This document shows positions 8,199 to 16,459 of a DNA stretch of 64,000 nt, piece by piece; position 1 is the first letter of the stretch, and each line of letters starts with the position of its first letter. The translations under genes were made by a program, and so were the position numbers. The notes beneath the pieces were generated by a model. That model ran no database searches, was not told the DNA's origin, and saw only the letters and a list, made by a program, of their open reading frames with translations. The DNA comes from Ruminiclostridium cellulolyticum H10 (GTDB lineage Bacteria > Bacillota > Clostridia > Acetivibrionales > DSM-1351): contig NC_011898.1 in the NCBI RefSeq assembly GCF_000022065.1, forward strand, positions 372,001 to 436,000, given 5' to 3'.

Positions 8199-9605
8199 AT
8201 GATTATATATAAACTTATAAAGACTCCGTTACAATATTATGTTTATGACAGGAATAAGAACAAAATCCTAAATATTAGTAAGGAAGAATATCAGGAACTT
8301 GATAGATTAAATAAAAAAGAAATTACTGAAAAAGAAGCAGTCTGTCTTAAAAAATTTCAGAAGTACGGATATTTAAAAGATAGTATTCTCGAAGAAATAG
8401 TTCATCCGGAAACCAAATATATTAAGCATCATCTTGACCACAGAGTACAATTTCTCATATTACAGGTTACACAAAGTTGTAATCTCAGATGTAATTATTG
8501 TACATATTCAGGTAATTATACTAATAGAGTTCACTCCGGTAAGTCAATGTCATGGGAGTTGGCAAAAAAGTCAATTGACTATTTATATGATCATTCAAAT
8601 GAAATTGAGAAAGTCAGGATAAGTTTTTACGGCGGAGAACCATTGCTTAGATTTGACTTAATAAAAAGATGTGTACAATACGTTAAAGAAGCTTATCCCG
8701 ATAGAATCACAGACTATGGAATTACTACCAATGGCACACTTCTTTCAGGTGAAATAGCTGAATTTCTCATAGATAATCAGTTCTCTATTACCATAAGCCT
8801 CGACGGCTCCAAGAAGGATCATGATGCAAACAGAAAGTTTGCAAATGGGGAAGGCAGTTTTAATACTATCATTAATAATATTAAAGACATAAGTAAACAT
8901 AACAAGGGATTTATTAAAAATATCAGATTTAATACCGTTTTAAATCCAAAATCAGATTATGGTACGGTGAGGAATTATTTCAATTCAGAAGATGTTGTAT
9001 GTGATGCCGGAGTCGGTCTTAGTCTCATGGAAGAAATCAACTATAAGGGGGATATCTCCTTTAGCAATGAGTTTATTAATATAAGAAGATATGATTACTT
9101 TCTATTATTAATGACCATGGTAAAGAAATTAAAAAAAGAAGCAATACCCAAGTTTATGTCTGAAATAAAAGCAGGTATTGATATTGATTACTCTACGATG
9201 GAGGATGTTAACAACCTGAATAAGACATGGCATCACGGAGGTCCTTGTATAGCAGGTGCAATGAGAATGTTTGTGAATACAGATGGCGTAATCTACCCCT
9301 GCGAAAAAGCGGTTGAAACTAGCGAAGCTATGAAAATAGGCGAGATGGATGAAGGTACGGATTCCCAAAAGGTGTCGGAAATAATGAATATAGGAAAAAT
9401 ATCAGAAAAGGATTGTAAAAGCTGCTGGGCCATAAACTGGTGCTCTATGTGTGCATTGTATGCGGAGAAGGACGGAAAATTTGATGTAGCAACCAAAAGG
9501 AAGAATTGTGCCAAATCTTTTATAGAGGTGCAAGAAAAACTTTTGAACATATGTGCTTTAAAAGAATTCGGATATAAATTTGGAAAGGAGGAAATGTATG
9601 TATAA
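8199..9605 (+). CDS. Radical SAM/SPASM peptide maturase (CcpM-like, TIGR04068 type)
   Basis: A 468-aa radical SAM enzyme. The SAM-binding [4Fe-4S] motif is CNLRCNYC (Cys94, 98, 101), followed by SFYGGEP and TTNGTLL, as in peptide-modifying maturases. Residues ~345-440 form a SPASM domain with Cys at 350, 368, 406, 409, 415, 418 and 437 for auxiliary clusters. The first ~75 residues could be a leader-binding domain. The family fit is to the maturases of clostridial Cys-rich peptides, which is supported by the three downstream genes. The chemistry is inferred to be Cys thioether formation. ATG 8199 has RBS GGAAAGGAAG; an earlier in-frame ATG lacks one. The 3' end overlaps the next gene by 8 nt. 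Confidence 0.9.
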   Translation: MIIYKLIKTPLQYYVYDRNKNKILNISKEEYQELDRLNKKEITEKEAVCLKKFQKYGYLKDSILEEIVHPETKYIKHHLDHRVQFLILQVTQSCNLRCNYCTYSGNYTNRVHSGKSMSWELAKKSIDYLYDHSNEIEKVRISFYGGEPLLRFDLIKRCVQYVKEAYPDRITDYGITTNGTLLSGEIAEFLIDNQFSITISLDGSKKDHDANRKFANGEGSFNTIINNIKDISKHNKGFIKNIRFNTVLNPKSDYGTVRNYFNSEDVVCDAGVGLSLMEEINYKGDISFSNEFINIRRYDYFLLLMTMVKKLKKEAIPKFMSEIKAGIDIDYSTMEDVNNLNKTWHHGGPCIAGAMRMFVNTDGVIYPCEKAVETSEAMKIGEMDEGTDSQKVSEIMNIGKISEKDCKSCWAINWCSMCALYAEKDGKFDVATKRKNCAKSFIEVQEKLLNICALKEFGYKFGKEEMYV

Positions 9606-10680
9606 GCTTCTGGTTTATCCCTTTAGTATGGAAGATTACTGCATAACAAAATATCGTAATATGCTTCAGGGGTATGAACTTACAAGTCTCGTATGCCTTG
9701 AGGGTGCCTGTGAAACCGGTAGAGATGCAGGAGAATTTAACGAAGTTGAATCCGGTTTAATAATAACTGATGATTATAGTGCTGAAATTGATAAATGCAA
9801 TGTAGTACTTTTGTTGGATAAAAATTTTAATGAATTTGAAGAAACATACATTAAAAGAATTAATACTGCAGTATCAAAAAACAAAATTGTTTTGACCAAT
9901 AAGAAAATATACGATTTTTGCGTTAAAGAGTTTTCCGACAATAAGAATATTAGGATACTGGACAATATTCAGGAGTACGGATTGAATTATTTTACAAATG
10001 ACAGGAAAATTACACAGCCGGATATTCCTGTTATAACAGTTATGTCAATGGGGGAAAGCTGCAATAAATTTGAAGCACAGCTTGACCTGAGAAAGAAATT
10101 TCAGGATAAGGGATATAAGGTGTTACAGTTTGGTACAAAGGATTATTGTGATTTATACGGCTTCAGAAATATTCCGTCCTTTCTCATGTCAAAAGACATA
10201 TCAATTGATAGAAAAATATACTTGTTTAATTACTATATAAACAAGGAAGTATTAAAGGATGATTATGATGTGATTATAATAGGCGTTGCGGGAGGTATTC
10301 TTCCTGTTAACAGGTATGTCACAAATTATTTTGGTGAGATTCCTCTCATTGTATCTTCAGCTCTGAATATAGATATAAACGTTCTATGCTTATATCATAA
10401 TAATGAAATAAAGAAGGAAAACCTTTATGAATGTCGTGAATTCAACAAAGGAAGGCTGGGTTGCTTTACAGACTATTATTATATGTCTGATAGGCAATTC
10501 AGAATAACATATGAACACGATATAGTATATTTTATGCTGGACAGAAAGAACTGTATAAATAGTATGCCGGTTATAAACGATGAATCACTTAAATTCTGTC
10601 ATGTTTTGGATACTGATGTTAAGGAAAACATGCTTAATTCCTTGGTAGAAGAATTGGAAGGGAATGTGGCACTTGTTTAA
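9598..10680 (+). CDS. Peptide maturation system protein (TIGR04066-like)
   Basis: A 360-aa soluble protein with no signal peptide or membrane helix. It resembles the TIGR04066 family, which is known only from clostridial loci with a radical SAM maturase and Cys-rich precursor. A central Rossmann-like stretch (PVITVMSMGESCNKFEAQLDL, then DVIIIGVAGGILPVN) hints at a nucleotide-binding fold related to P-loop proteins but without a standard Walker A. Its biochemical role is unknown. ATG 9598 has RBS AAAGGAGG and overlaps the maturase stop, so the two are translationally coupled. Confidence 0.75.
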   Translation: MYKLLVYPFSMEDYCITKYRNMLQGYELTSLVCLEGACETGRDAGEFNEVESGLIITDDYSAEIDKCNVVLLLDKNFNEFEETYIKRINTAVSKNKIVLTNKKIYDFCVKEFSDNKNIRILDNIQEYGLNYFTNDRKITQPDIPVITVMSMGESCNKFEAQLDLRKKFQDKGYKVLQFGTKDYCDLYGFRNIPSFLMSKDISIDRKIYLFNYYINKEVLKDDYDVIIIGVAGGILPVNRYVTNYFGEIPLIVSSALNIDINVLCLYHNNEIKKENLYECREFNKGRLGCFTDYYYMSDRQFRITYEHDIVYFMLDRKNCINSMPVINDESLKFCHVLDTDVKENMLNSLVEELEGNVALV

Positions 10681-10693
10681 AAAGGGGGAACCT

Positions 10694-10969
10694 ATGAATA
10701 AATGCGAAGTAATGAATGAAATTAAAAAAACTGTTTTGAGGATAACAGGGATTATTATAGAAGATGAAAATGACAATATTATTGGATGCCATCATATTTA
10801 CCCCATTGTATATGCTATTTATATTGTTGAAGAACTTGAAAAAGTATTTGGGAAAGAGGTTTCAGATATATTTACTGAAAATGATTATACCATCTGGGAG
10901 TTAACAAATTTGGCAGATGCCATTATGAATAAATGCAGGAGTTCTGTAGAAACGCTTCAGGTAATTTAA
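10694..10969 (+). CDS. Acyl-carrier-related protein of the peptide system
   Basis: A 91-aa protein with the helix pattern of an acyl carrier protein, e.g. YAIYIVEELEKVFGKEVSD in place of the usual LIMALEEEFG. The DSL serine that takes phosphopantetheine is missing: the matching place reads IIGCHHIYPI. Proteins of this type (TIGR04069-like) are known companions of TIGR04066 and CcpM. It probably acts as a docking or carrier partner without a pantetheine arm, although the Cys in GCHH could in principle carry a group; that is speculation. RBS AAAGGGGGA precedes ATG 10694. Confidence 0.7.
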   Translation: MNKCEVMNEIKKTVLRITGIIIEDENDNIIGCHHIYPIVYAIYIVEELEKVFGKEVSDIFTENDYTIWELTNLADAIMNKCRSSVETLQVI

Positions 10970-10985
10970 TGATTGCAGGGGGTAT

Positions 10986-11007
10986 ATCATTTATTTTATT
11001 AAATGAT
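10986..11007 (+). other. Hairpin just upstream of the precursor peptide gene
   Basis: A perfect 8-bp inverted repeat, ATCATTTA (10986-10993) and TAAATGAT (11000-11007), with a 6-nt loop. It has no T-run, so it is not a standard terminator. It sits between the acyl-carrier-like gene and the precursor RBS and could mark an mRNA processing or stability site. Confidence 0.4.
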
Positions 11008-11036
11008 TACATAAAAACTATTAAGGAGGTATTTTT

Positions 11037-11228
11037 ATGGAGAAATTATCCAAAAGAAATGAGTTAGTACCTAACACTGTTATGGCATTTTCGTGTCCCT
11101 GTGCTAGCGTCTGTAGCTGTGCTTCAAGGTGTGGCGGAAATGGAACAGCAGATAGTGCTATCAGTAGCAGTCTCAGATCAAGCGAGTATATAGTAGCATC
11201 CTCAGCAATATCCAGCACATTTGGTTGA
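11037..11228 (+). CDS. Cys-rich RiPP precursor (CLI_3235 bacteriocin-like)
   Basis: A 63-aa peptide. A short leader (MEKLSKRNELVPNTVMAF) is followed by SCPCASVCSCASRCGG, which has five Cys spaced CxCx3CxCx3C. The tail is rich in Ser, Ala, Thr and Gly and has no Cys. The Cys spacing and length fit the CLI_3235 family of clostridial bacteriocin-like precursors. The adjacent maturase is expected to crosslink Cys sulfur to residues of the tail or core (inferred). RBS AAGGAGG (11023-11029) is the strongest in the locus, and a terminator follows at once, both fitting a highly expressed short peptide. No protease or exporter gene is adjacent. Confidence 0.85.
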   Translation: MEKLSKRNELVPNTVMAFSCPCASVCSCASRCGGNGTADSAISSSLRSSEYIVASSAISSTFG

Positions 11229-11244
11229 TAAAGTTCTTGACCAC

Positions 11245-11280
11245 AAAAGGAGTGCCTTTACAGGTACTCCCCCTTTTTTG
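11245..11280 (+). terminator. Terminator between the RiPP operon and the glycosyltransferase
   Basis: GGAGTGCC (11249-11256) pairs with GGTACTCC (11263-11270), followed by CCCTTTTTT. The minus-strand sequence has a run of A before the stem, so it may also stop the facing gene. Confidence 0.85.
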
Positions 11281-11281
11281 A

Positions 11282-12544
11282 TTACCCATTGCTGTTCTCC
11301 AGTTCATTTATACTAATCTGTCTTGTATGAACAGTGTGGTTCCATTCCTTGTTATTTTTCTCCAGGATGCCTTGTATGGTAATTGGAATCCAAGTCAGGC
11401 AATAGTAGGGGTAAATAATAAACCCAAGTATCACCTTCAAGCTGAATTTTTTCTCTGCCAGAATAACCAGCGGCCCGTAAAACATCTCAAAGAGCCCCAT
11501 TAAATACCATACTTGAACCGGAAATACGTATTGTACGCTGTAAAGAGGAAATTGGGGATAAACTGTTTGCACCCACATCATAACAGTCATTAATCCCACG
11601 AAAATGAATCTTATAGGTTGAAACAAATATAAGGCACAATCAAGGGAGGTAAGATCTCCTTTAAAAAGAGCTTTCTTAAATAAAGCCCCAAGGTATTTCT
11701 GTGCACATTCCGCATGACCCTGCATCCATCTTTTTCGCTGGTGCCATGACTGTTTGAGTGTAATAGGTTTTTCATCATATACTACGGCTTCGTGTGCCCA
11801 TCCTATTTTAACTCCGTTTAAGGCCATCTTCATGGTGTATTCCAGATCTTCGGTCAGGCAGGTAGCTCCCCATTTTAAAGTTTTGAGAATGGAAGTATCT
11901 ATACAAAACCCGGTTCCGCATAAGCCGCAGCTTAGCTTCAGATAGTATCTGGGGAGTTGATAAATTCTGTTTGAAAGCCAGAAAGCAATTGAATAGGAAC
12001 AGGTTATCCAGCTGTCATATGGGTTTTTACTATCAATGTAACCCTGAACTACCTTGAAACCCTTGCACATTTGTTTATTCATTTCTAACAGGAAATTCTG
12101 AGATACCAAATTATCCGCATCAAAAACTGCAATGGCATCATAGCTCGTATCCATATGAAAAATTCTGTGAAACATCCATTCAAGTGCATGTCCTTTACCC
12201 TTTTTAGAGGCATCCTCACGGATATGTACCTTTGCACCGAATCTTCGGGCAATTCCGGCAGTATTGTCTGTACAATTATCTGCTATAACAAATACGTCAT
12301 ACAAGTTTTTAGGATAATTCAGTTTAAAAAGACTGTCTACTATATGGCCAATTACGAGCTCCTCATTATGGGCAGCTACTACAAGGGCAAACCGTTTTGT
12401 TGGAATAATATTTTGTGGGGACTTTTGTCTCCTTTTCACCCAGCCAAAAATAGAGATTCCAAAGAAATAACAGCCTGCTATGAATATCAGTATTTGAATA
12501 AATTCACTAATATAATAAATTATATTAAAAAATATATTTTGCAT
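11282..12544 (-). CDS. Membrane glycosyltransferase, family 2
   Basis: A 420-aa processive-type GT2 enzyme. It has an N-terminal membrane helix (residues ~8-35), a cytoplasmic GT-A domain with AAHNEE, the metal-binding DAD (142-144), the TED motif (231-233) and QxxRW (QRKRW, 269-273), then two or three C-terminal membrane segments. This layout is that of BcsA/NodC/PgaC-like synthases that build and often export beta-linked polysaccharide. The product cannot be told. It converges on the peptide operon and shares its terminator, so a role in the peptide system is not implied. RBS GGAGGAAG precedes the start. Confidence 0.85.
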   Translation of the reverse strand: MQNIFFNIIYYISEFIQILIFIAGCYFFGISIFGWVKRRQKSPQNIIPTKRFALVVAAHNEELVIGHIVDSLFKLNYPKNLYDVFVIADNCTDNTAGIARRFGAKVHIREDASKKGKGHALEWMFHRIFHMDTSYDAIAVFDADNLVSQNFLLEMNKQMCKGFKVVQGYIDSKNPYDSWITCSYSIAFWLSNRIYQLPRYYLKLSCGLCGTGFCIDTSILKTLKWGATCLTEDLEYTMKMALNGVKIGWAHEAVVYDEKPITLKQSWHQRKRWMQGHAECAQKYLGALFKKALFKGDLTSLDCALYLFQPIRFIFVGLMTVMMWVQTVYPQFPLYSVQYVFPVQVWYLMGLFEMFYGPLVILAEKKFSLKVILGFIIYPYYCLTWIPITIQGILEKNNKEWNHTVHTRQISINELENSNG

Positions 12545-12649
12545 TTCTTCCTCCTTATAATATCTTTCATTTACTCGTATTATCTCGCTTAATCTTAGAA
12601 TTTCATATCAACCCGAGAGCGTTATTTGGACAAATATTCTGTATTAGTA

Positions 12650-12991
12650 TAATACTGGATTATACTGGTTAGCCTTCGGCTAGACTGCGCTTGTTTTTTG
12701 CTATCACGCCAATGGCTTCCACATGTCTCTGGCGACAAACCTCCTATGTCTCACTGGGTCATGCCCTAAATTCCTTCGTCCTGTCTTGTCCAGAGGTGGA
12801 ATGTCAGTCATGCTCCTAAACTGGGTCGTGCCCTAATGGAAAATATTCAACCTGACTATCCCGGCTCTCAATTGTCAATGCTCTTCTAAAACTAATCGAT
12901 ACACTTTAAACATCACTTTTTCTTACCATATATCCGTTACTCGCAGTCATTGGTTTCAGATTCTTTATGGCATAGTCCTCAAATCAGTAGG
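12650..12991 (-). other. Non-coding flank of the IS110 element, candidate bridge RNA region
   Basis: About 340 nt without a gene lie downstream of the transposase (read on the minus strand). It holds three copies of a GTCATGCCCTAAA-like motif, at 12758-12770, 12807-12820 and 12826-12837. Two of these belong to a 17-nt repeat (ACTGGGTCRTGCCCTAA at 12753-12769 and 12820-12836, one mismatch). A small hairpin TAGCC-TTC-GGCTA lies near 12669. IS110-group elements are known to make a structured guide (bridge) RNA from a non-coding end. The exact element end was not found. Confidence 0.45.
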
Positions 12992-14275
12992 CTATGCTGC
13001 CTTCATCATTGGTCTTTTAATATCGTTCATCATCTTTTCAGCATCATAGTGGCTACCTGTTTTTAGTATTGCATAAAATACTCTTATCAACTTGCCGCAT
13101 AAGGCTACTATTGACTGCATTTTCTTAAGTGGCTTGTTATCTCTATTAATGTAGTATAGGTGCAACTGCCTAAATTCAGGGTTTCTAGCTACTAATGGCA
13201 ATACTGCTTGAAATATGGCATATCTGCCGTCAGAGCGTCCCCTTCTGGTTATTGTTGTTTTGCCTTGATGCTTGCCAGAGCTGTTTTCTCTTAGGTTTAA
13301 CCCAAATAGTTTTACTATTTGCTCTGGAGCATCAAATCTACTAATATCTCCTACAGCACCTAAGAACCCTGCCACAGCTACAATTCCTATTCCTTTTATA
13401 CCTAAAAGCATACTTGCACTCGGAATTTCTTTTACTTGTGCTTCTACTTTTTGCATTATCAGCTCAAGCCTGTGACCATGAATCATATATTCGTCTAGAA
13501 GAGTTTCAATCTCCAGAACTGCTGATTCCAGACCATGCTTTAGTCCAATGGATTCTTCTGCTGCTTTTATGAGCTTCTGGGCATGTTTATGTCCAACCGC
13601 TCTTTTGACTTCCTCTTTCCATGTTGCTACTATTTTTTCCTCACCTGTTTTAATTACTGCCTGTGGAGTAGGAAAATGCTTCAGTGTAAGCAACGCCGCC
13701 TTTCCAGTCCATTTCTTGAAAACAGTACTAAACTCAGGAAAGTATATTGCTAACCATCGTTTTACTCTATTTTGTATGCTAATCAACTGCACAACATTTT
13801 GCCTGCGTAATTCCATCAGATTTCTTATTTCTCGATATACACCTTCAGGCATGTACGGTATTAGATATCTTCCGTCCTTGACTAGCATTGCAATCGTTTT
13901 TGGATCTTTACGGTCATGCTTGCTTGGGGTGTTATCATCTAGTTCCTTTGAGCGTTTTACATGGTAAGGATTAACCATACCAAACTCTACACCCATGTTC
14001 TGCAAGTGACTTCCAAACCCCTACCAGTAATGCCCGGTGGGCTCCATTCCTACGAATGTTTTTGTCTTTTGATTTCTCTTCATCAGGTCTGTAACCCAAA
14101 TATCAAAGGCATTGAAACCCTCTCTTGTATTCTCAAACCTAAATGCTCTTTTAGAAAATTCAAATCCTCTGAAATCAAAAGCCCTGGCGAAGTGGACCTC
14201 GCTACCGATATCTACTCCAACCACCATTGTTTCAGGTGTGATTTGCATTAACTTATTGTTTTGTGTACAATTCAT
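12992..14275 (-). pseudogene. IS110-family transposase, broken by one in-frame amber codon
   Basis: Reads on the minus strand from ATG 14275. The first 84 codons give VVGVDIGS (first Asp) and MEPTGHYW (Glu) of the DEDD/RuvC-like catalytic domain. A TAG follows at 14023-14021, and the same frame then continues GFGSHLQNMGVEFG and DRKDPKTIA (the remaining Asp pair) through the C-terminal transposase_20-like domain (LLGIKGIGIVAVAGFLGAVGD) with its conserved Ser region. No frameshift is needed, so a single base change separates it from an intact ~420-aa recombinase. A restart at ATG 14005 would lack the first Asp and Glu and be inactive. Confidence 0.88.
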
Positions 14276-14400
14276 ATTAGTTACCCTCCGTTTATTTGAT
14301 TTGTGCCTTCATTTGTGGTGTTCAGCACATTTCATATTTTACGTGAGGGTATTAATTTTTTCAAAGACCATTTTTCTTACTTACAGGAATGCTCCATAAT
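14276..14400 (-). other. Non-coding upstream flank of the IS110 element
   Basis: This segment precedes the transposase on the minus strand. TACCCTC (14283-14289) and GAGGGTA (around 14345-14351) can pair and would enclose a ~55-nt region with a further GTGC/GCAC pairing, so a structured RNA is possible. The outer boundary of the element was not found, and no target duplication was seen. Confidence 0.4.
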
Positions 14401-14451
14401 AGTATTTATCCGAAATAGTTTGTGCATAAATAAATTAAATTATTTATATAA

Positions 14452-14482
14452 TTGGTACTCTATAAATTCAATATGCTATAAT
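14452..14482 (+). promoter_or_regulatory. Extended -10 promoter of the GH15 gene
   Basis: TGCTATAAT (14474-14482) is an extended -10 element. TTGGTA at 14452-14457 is a weak -35 at 19 nt. A perfect DnaA-box-like TGTGCATAA lies upstream at 14421-14429, probably by chance. Confidence 0.55.
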
Positions 14483-14507
14483 GAGGTAGTAAAATGCGGA
14501 GGTTTTT

Positions 14508-16442
14508 ATGCAAAAATCATATTATAACAACGCAATTACCGGAAATTCTTCAATGCTGGCATGTTTTAGTGAAAGAGCTGAACTTTTAAGACTTTTTTGG
14601 CCCGATATTGATTATATCCAGAATTTGGATAAAATGTTTCTTGGACTATTTGAGAAAAATAAAACAGGAAGCACTGTCTGGCTTAATGACATCCGGTGTG
14701 AACATCATCAGGAATACCTTCCTGATTCTAATATAATTAAAAACATGGTTACAAATTTTTTTGACGGATACAAGGTAGTACTATATGACTTTGTACATCC
14801 TGAAATGGATGTTTTGGTACGAAGATTTGAAATAGAGAATTTACGCGGCGAGAGCAGGGAATTGGGACTAATGAGTTTTTCAGCCGCCACCAGCAGTGAT
14901 TCAGAGGTGGCATGCAGCTTGTTTGATTTCATGAATGAAGCACTGGTTCATTATAAGCCGGACAGCTATATTGCCGTTACATCAGATATTCCTGTATACC
15001 AGTTCCAAATCGGTAATAATGCCAATGATGCCGCTGTTAATACATATCTGTATGGCAAGGACGATATAGGAATGATGAAGGATGCGGCCATATCATGGGA
15101 TCTGGGAGTTTTTCAGCCTCATGCTGTAAAGACTACAAATGTATATCTATGTGCGGCAGATACCCTGAAATCCTGTAAAGCTCTTGTAAGAAGAGTAAAA
15201 ACAGTAGGAGGGCTTACAGCCTTCAGAGAGACAGGGCGGTACTGGAAGGATTATCTGGAGAAAACAACTAAATTAAAATCAGGTAACACTCTTTTGGATG
15301 ACTTATATAAAAGATCCCTGCTTGTATTCAGACTGATGTATAGTAAAAAAAGCGGCGGATTGATGGCTGCACCTGAAGTTGATGAATATTTTACAAAATG
15401 CGGGAAATATGCCTATTGCTGGGGAAGGGATGCGGCCTTTATAACAGGTGCACTGGACATTGGAGGATTGTGCGAAAGTGTTGACCATTTTTATAAATGG
15501 GCTGTAAACGTTCAGGATGAGGACGGGAGCTGGCAGCAGAGATATCATATGAACGGTAATTTAGGTCCCTGCTGGGGGCTTCAGGTGGATGAGACAGGGA
15601 CAATAATCTGGGGAATGTTGAACCACTATAACTATACAAAAAATACAGACTTTCTGAAATCCGTGTGGGATAGTGTAAAAGCGGCCGCAGATTTCCTTGT
15701 GAGGTTTATAGACAGTGAAACAGGTCTCCCAAGGCCCAGCTTTGACTTATGGGAAGAGAGATATGGAGAACATGCATATTCCTCGGCTTCCGTATGTGCA
15801 GGACTCAAGTCTGCATCAGAAATGGCACGTATACTGGGAAAACCTTCCCAAGAATATATTCAATGGGAGACAACAGCAGACAGTATTAAAAAGGCAATAG
15901 TTAAATACTTTTGGAAAGAAGATTACAGACGTTTTATCAGAAGCATACGGGTAAAATTAAACGGCTTCGGGCAGGAGCCTTCTTCTGATACTATGCTGAT
16001 TAAGGTAAATCCAAAGGGCTATGTAAGGGATGTAACAAAAGAGGATTGGATTGTAGATGTAAGCCTTGTTGGATTGGGTATTCCCTTTGAAATTTTTGAG
16101 TTGAATGATCCAATGTTGAGGGATACAGTTTCATTAATTGAACAAGTCCTTACGGCACAAGGAGTTGGCGGAATAAAAAGATATGAAAACGACACATATA
16201 TAGGCGGAAATCCGTGGATTCTTACCACCCTTTGGATAGCATTGTACCATGCTAAATCAGGAAACTATAAAAAAGCAAAGGAATATCTGATATGGGCTGC
16301 AAGTGGAAAAACAGAACTGGGTCTGCTGCCGGAACAGATTAACAGGGATACGGGAAAACCAGAATGGATAATTCCGCTTACATGGTCTCACGCAATGTAC
16401 GTGCACGTTTATTCAGAGCTTATAAATGCGGGTGTACTGTAA
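14508..16442 (+). CDS. GH15 glucoamylase-like glucosidase, cytoplasmic
   Basis: A 644-aa glycoside hydrolase family 15 protein. Residues 1-~260 form the N-terminal beta-sandwich typical of bacterial GH15, and the rest is the (alpha/alpha)6 barrel. The general acid lies in FDLWEERYGEHAY (Glu416/417) and the general base in GLLPEQINRDTGKP (Glu609). There is no signal peptide, so it should act inside the cell on glycogen or imported malto-oligosaccharides, releasing glucose. Some GH15 proteins cleave trehalose or isomalto-sugars instead. It lies 17 nt upstream of radA, a position not seen in the classical clpC-radA block, so it was probably inserted there. RBS GCGGAGG. Confidence 0.88.
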   Translation: MQKSYYNNAITGNSSMLACFSERAELLRLFWPDIDYIQNLDKMFLGLFEKNKTGSTVWLNDIRCEHHQEYLPDSNIIKNMVTNFFDGYKVVLYDFVHPEMDVLVRRFEIENLRGESRELGLMSFSAATSSDSEVACSLFDFMNEALVHYKPDSYIAVTSDIPVYQFQIGNNANDAAVNTYLYGKDDIGMMKDAAISWDLGVFQPHAVKTTNVYLCAADTLKSCKALVRRVKTVGGLTAFRETGRYWKDYLEKTTKLKSGNTLLDDLYKRSLLVFRLMYSKKSGGLMAAPEVDEYFTKCGKYAYCWGRDAAFITGALDIGGLCESVDHFYKWAVNVQDEDGSWQQRYHMNGNLGPCWGLQVDETGTIIWGMLNHYNYTKNTDFLKSVWDSVKAAADFLVRFIDSETGLPRPSFDLWEERYGEHAYSSASVCAGLKSASEMARILGKPSQEYIQWETTADSIKKAIVKYFWKEDYRRFIRSIRVKLNGFGQEPSSDTMLIKVNPKGYVRDVTKEDWIVDVSLVGLGIPFEIFELNDPMLRDTVSLIEQVLTAQGVGGIKRYENDTYIGGNPWILTTLWIALYHAKSGNYKKAKEYLIWAASGKTELGLLPEQINRDTGKPEWIIPLTWSHAMYVHVYSELINAGVL

Positions 16443-16459
16443 TATATATGGAAAATTAA

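Noticed and set aside
11282-12544. Glycosyltransferase as part of the RiPP system
   Set aside because: It is convergent, membrane-embedded and of the polysaccharide-synthase type; sharing a terminator is not evidence of shared function.
14021-14023. TAG in the IS110 transposase read as pyrrolysine or programmed readthrough
   Set aside because: No pyrrolysine genes or readthrough signal are visible and the residue is not a known functional site; simple inactivation is more likely.
14421-14429. Single perfect DnaA box upstream of the GH15 gene
   Set aside because: One isolated 9-mer is expected by chance in low-GC DNA of this length.
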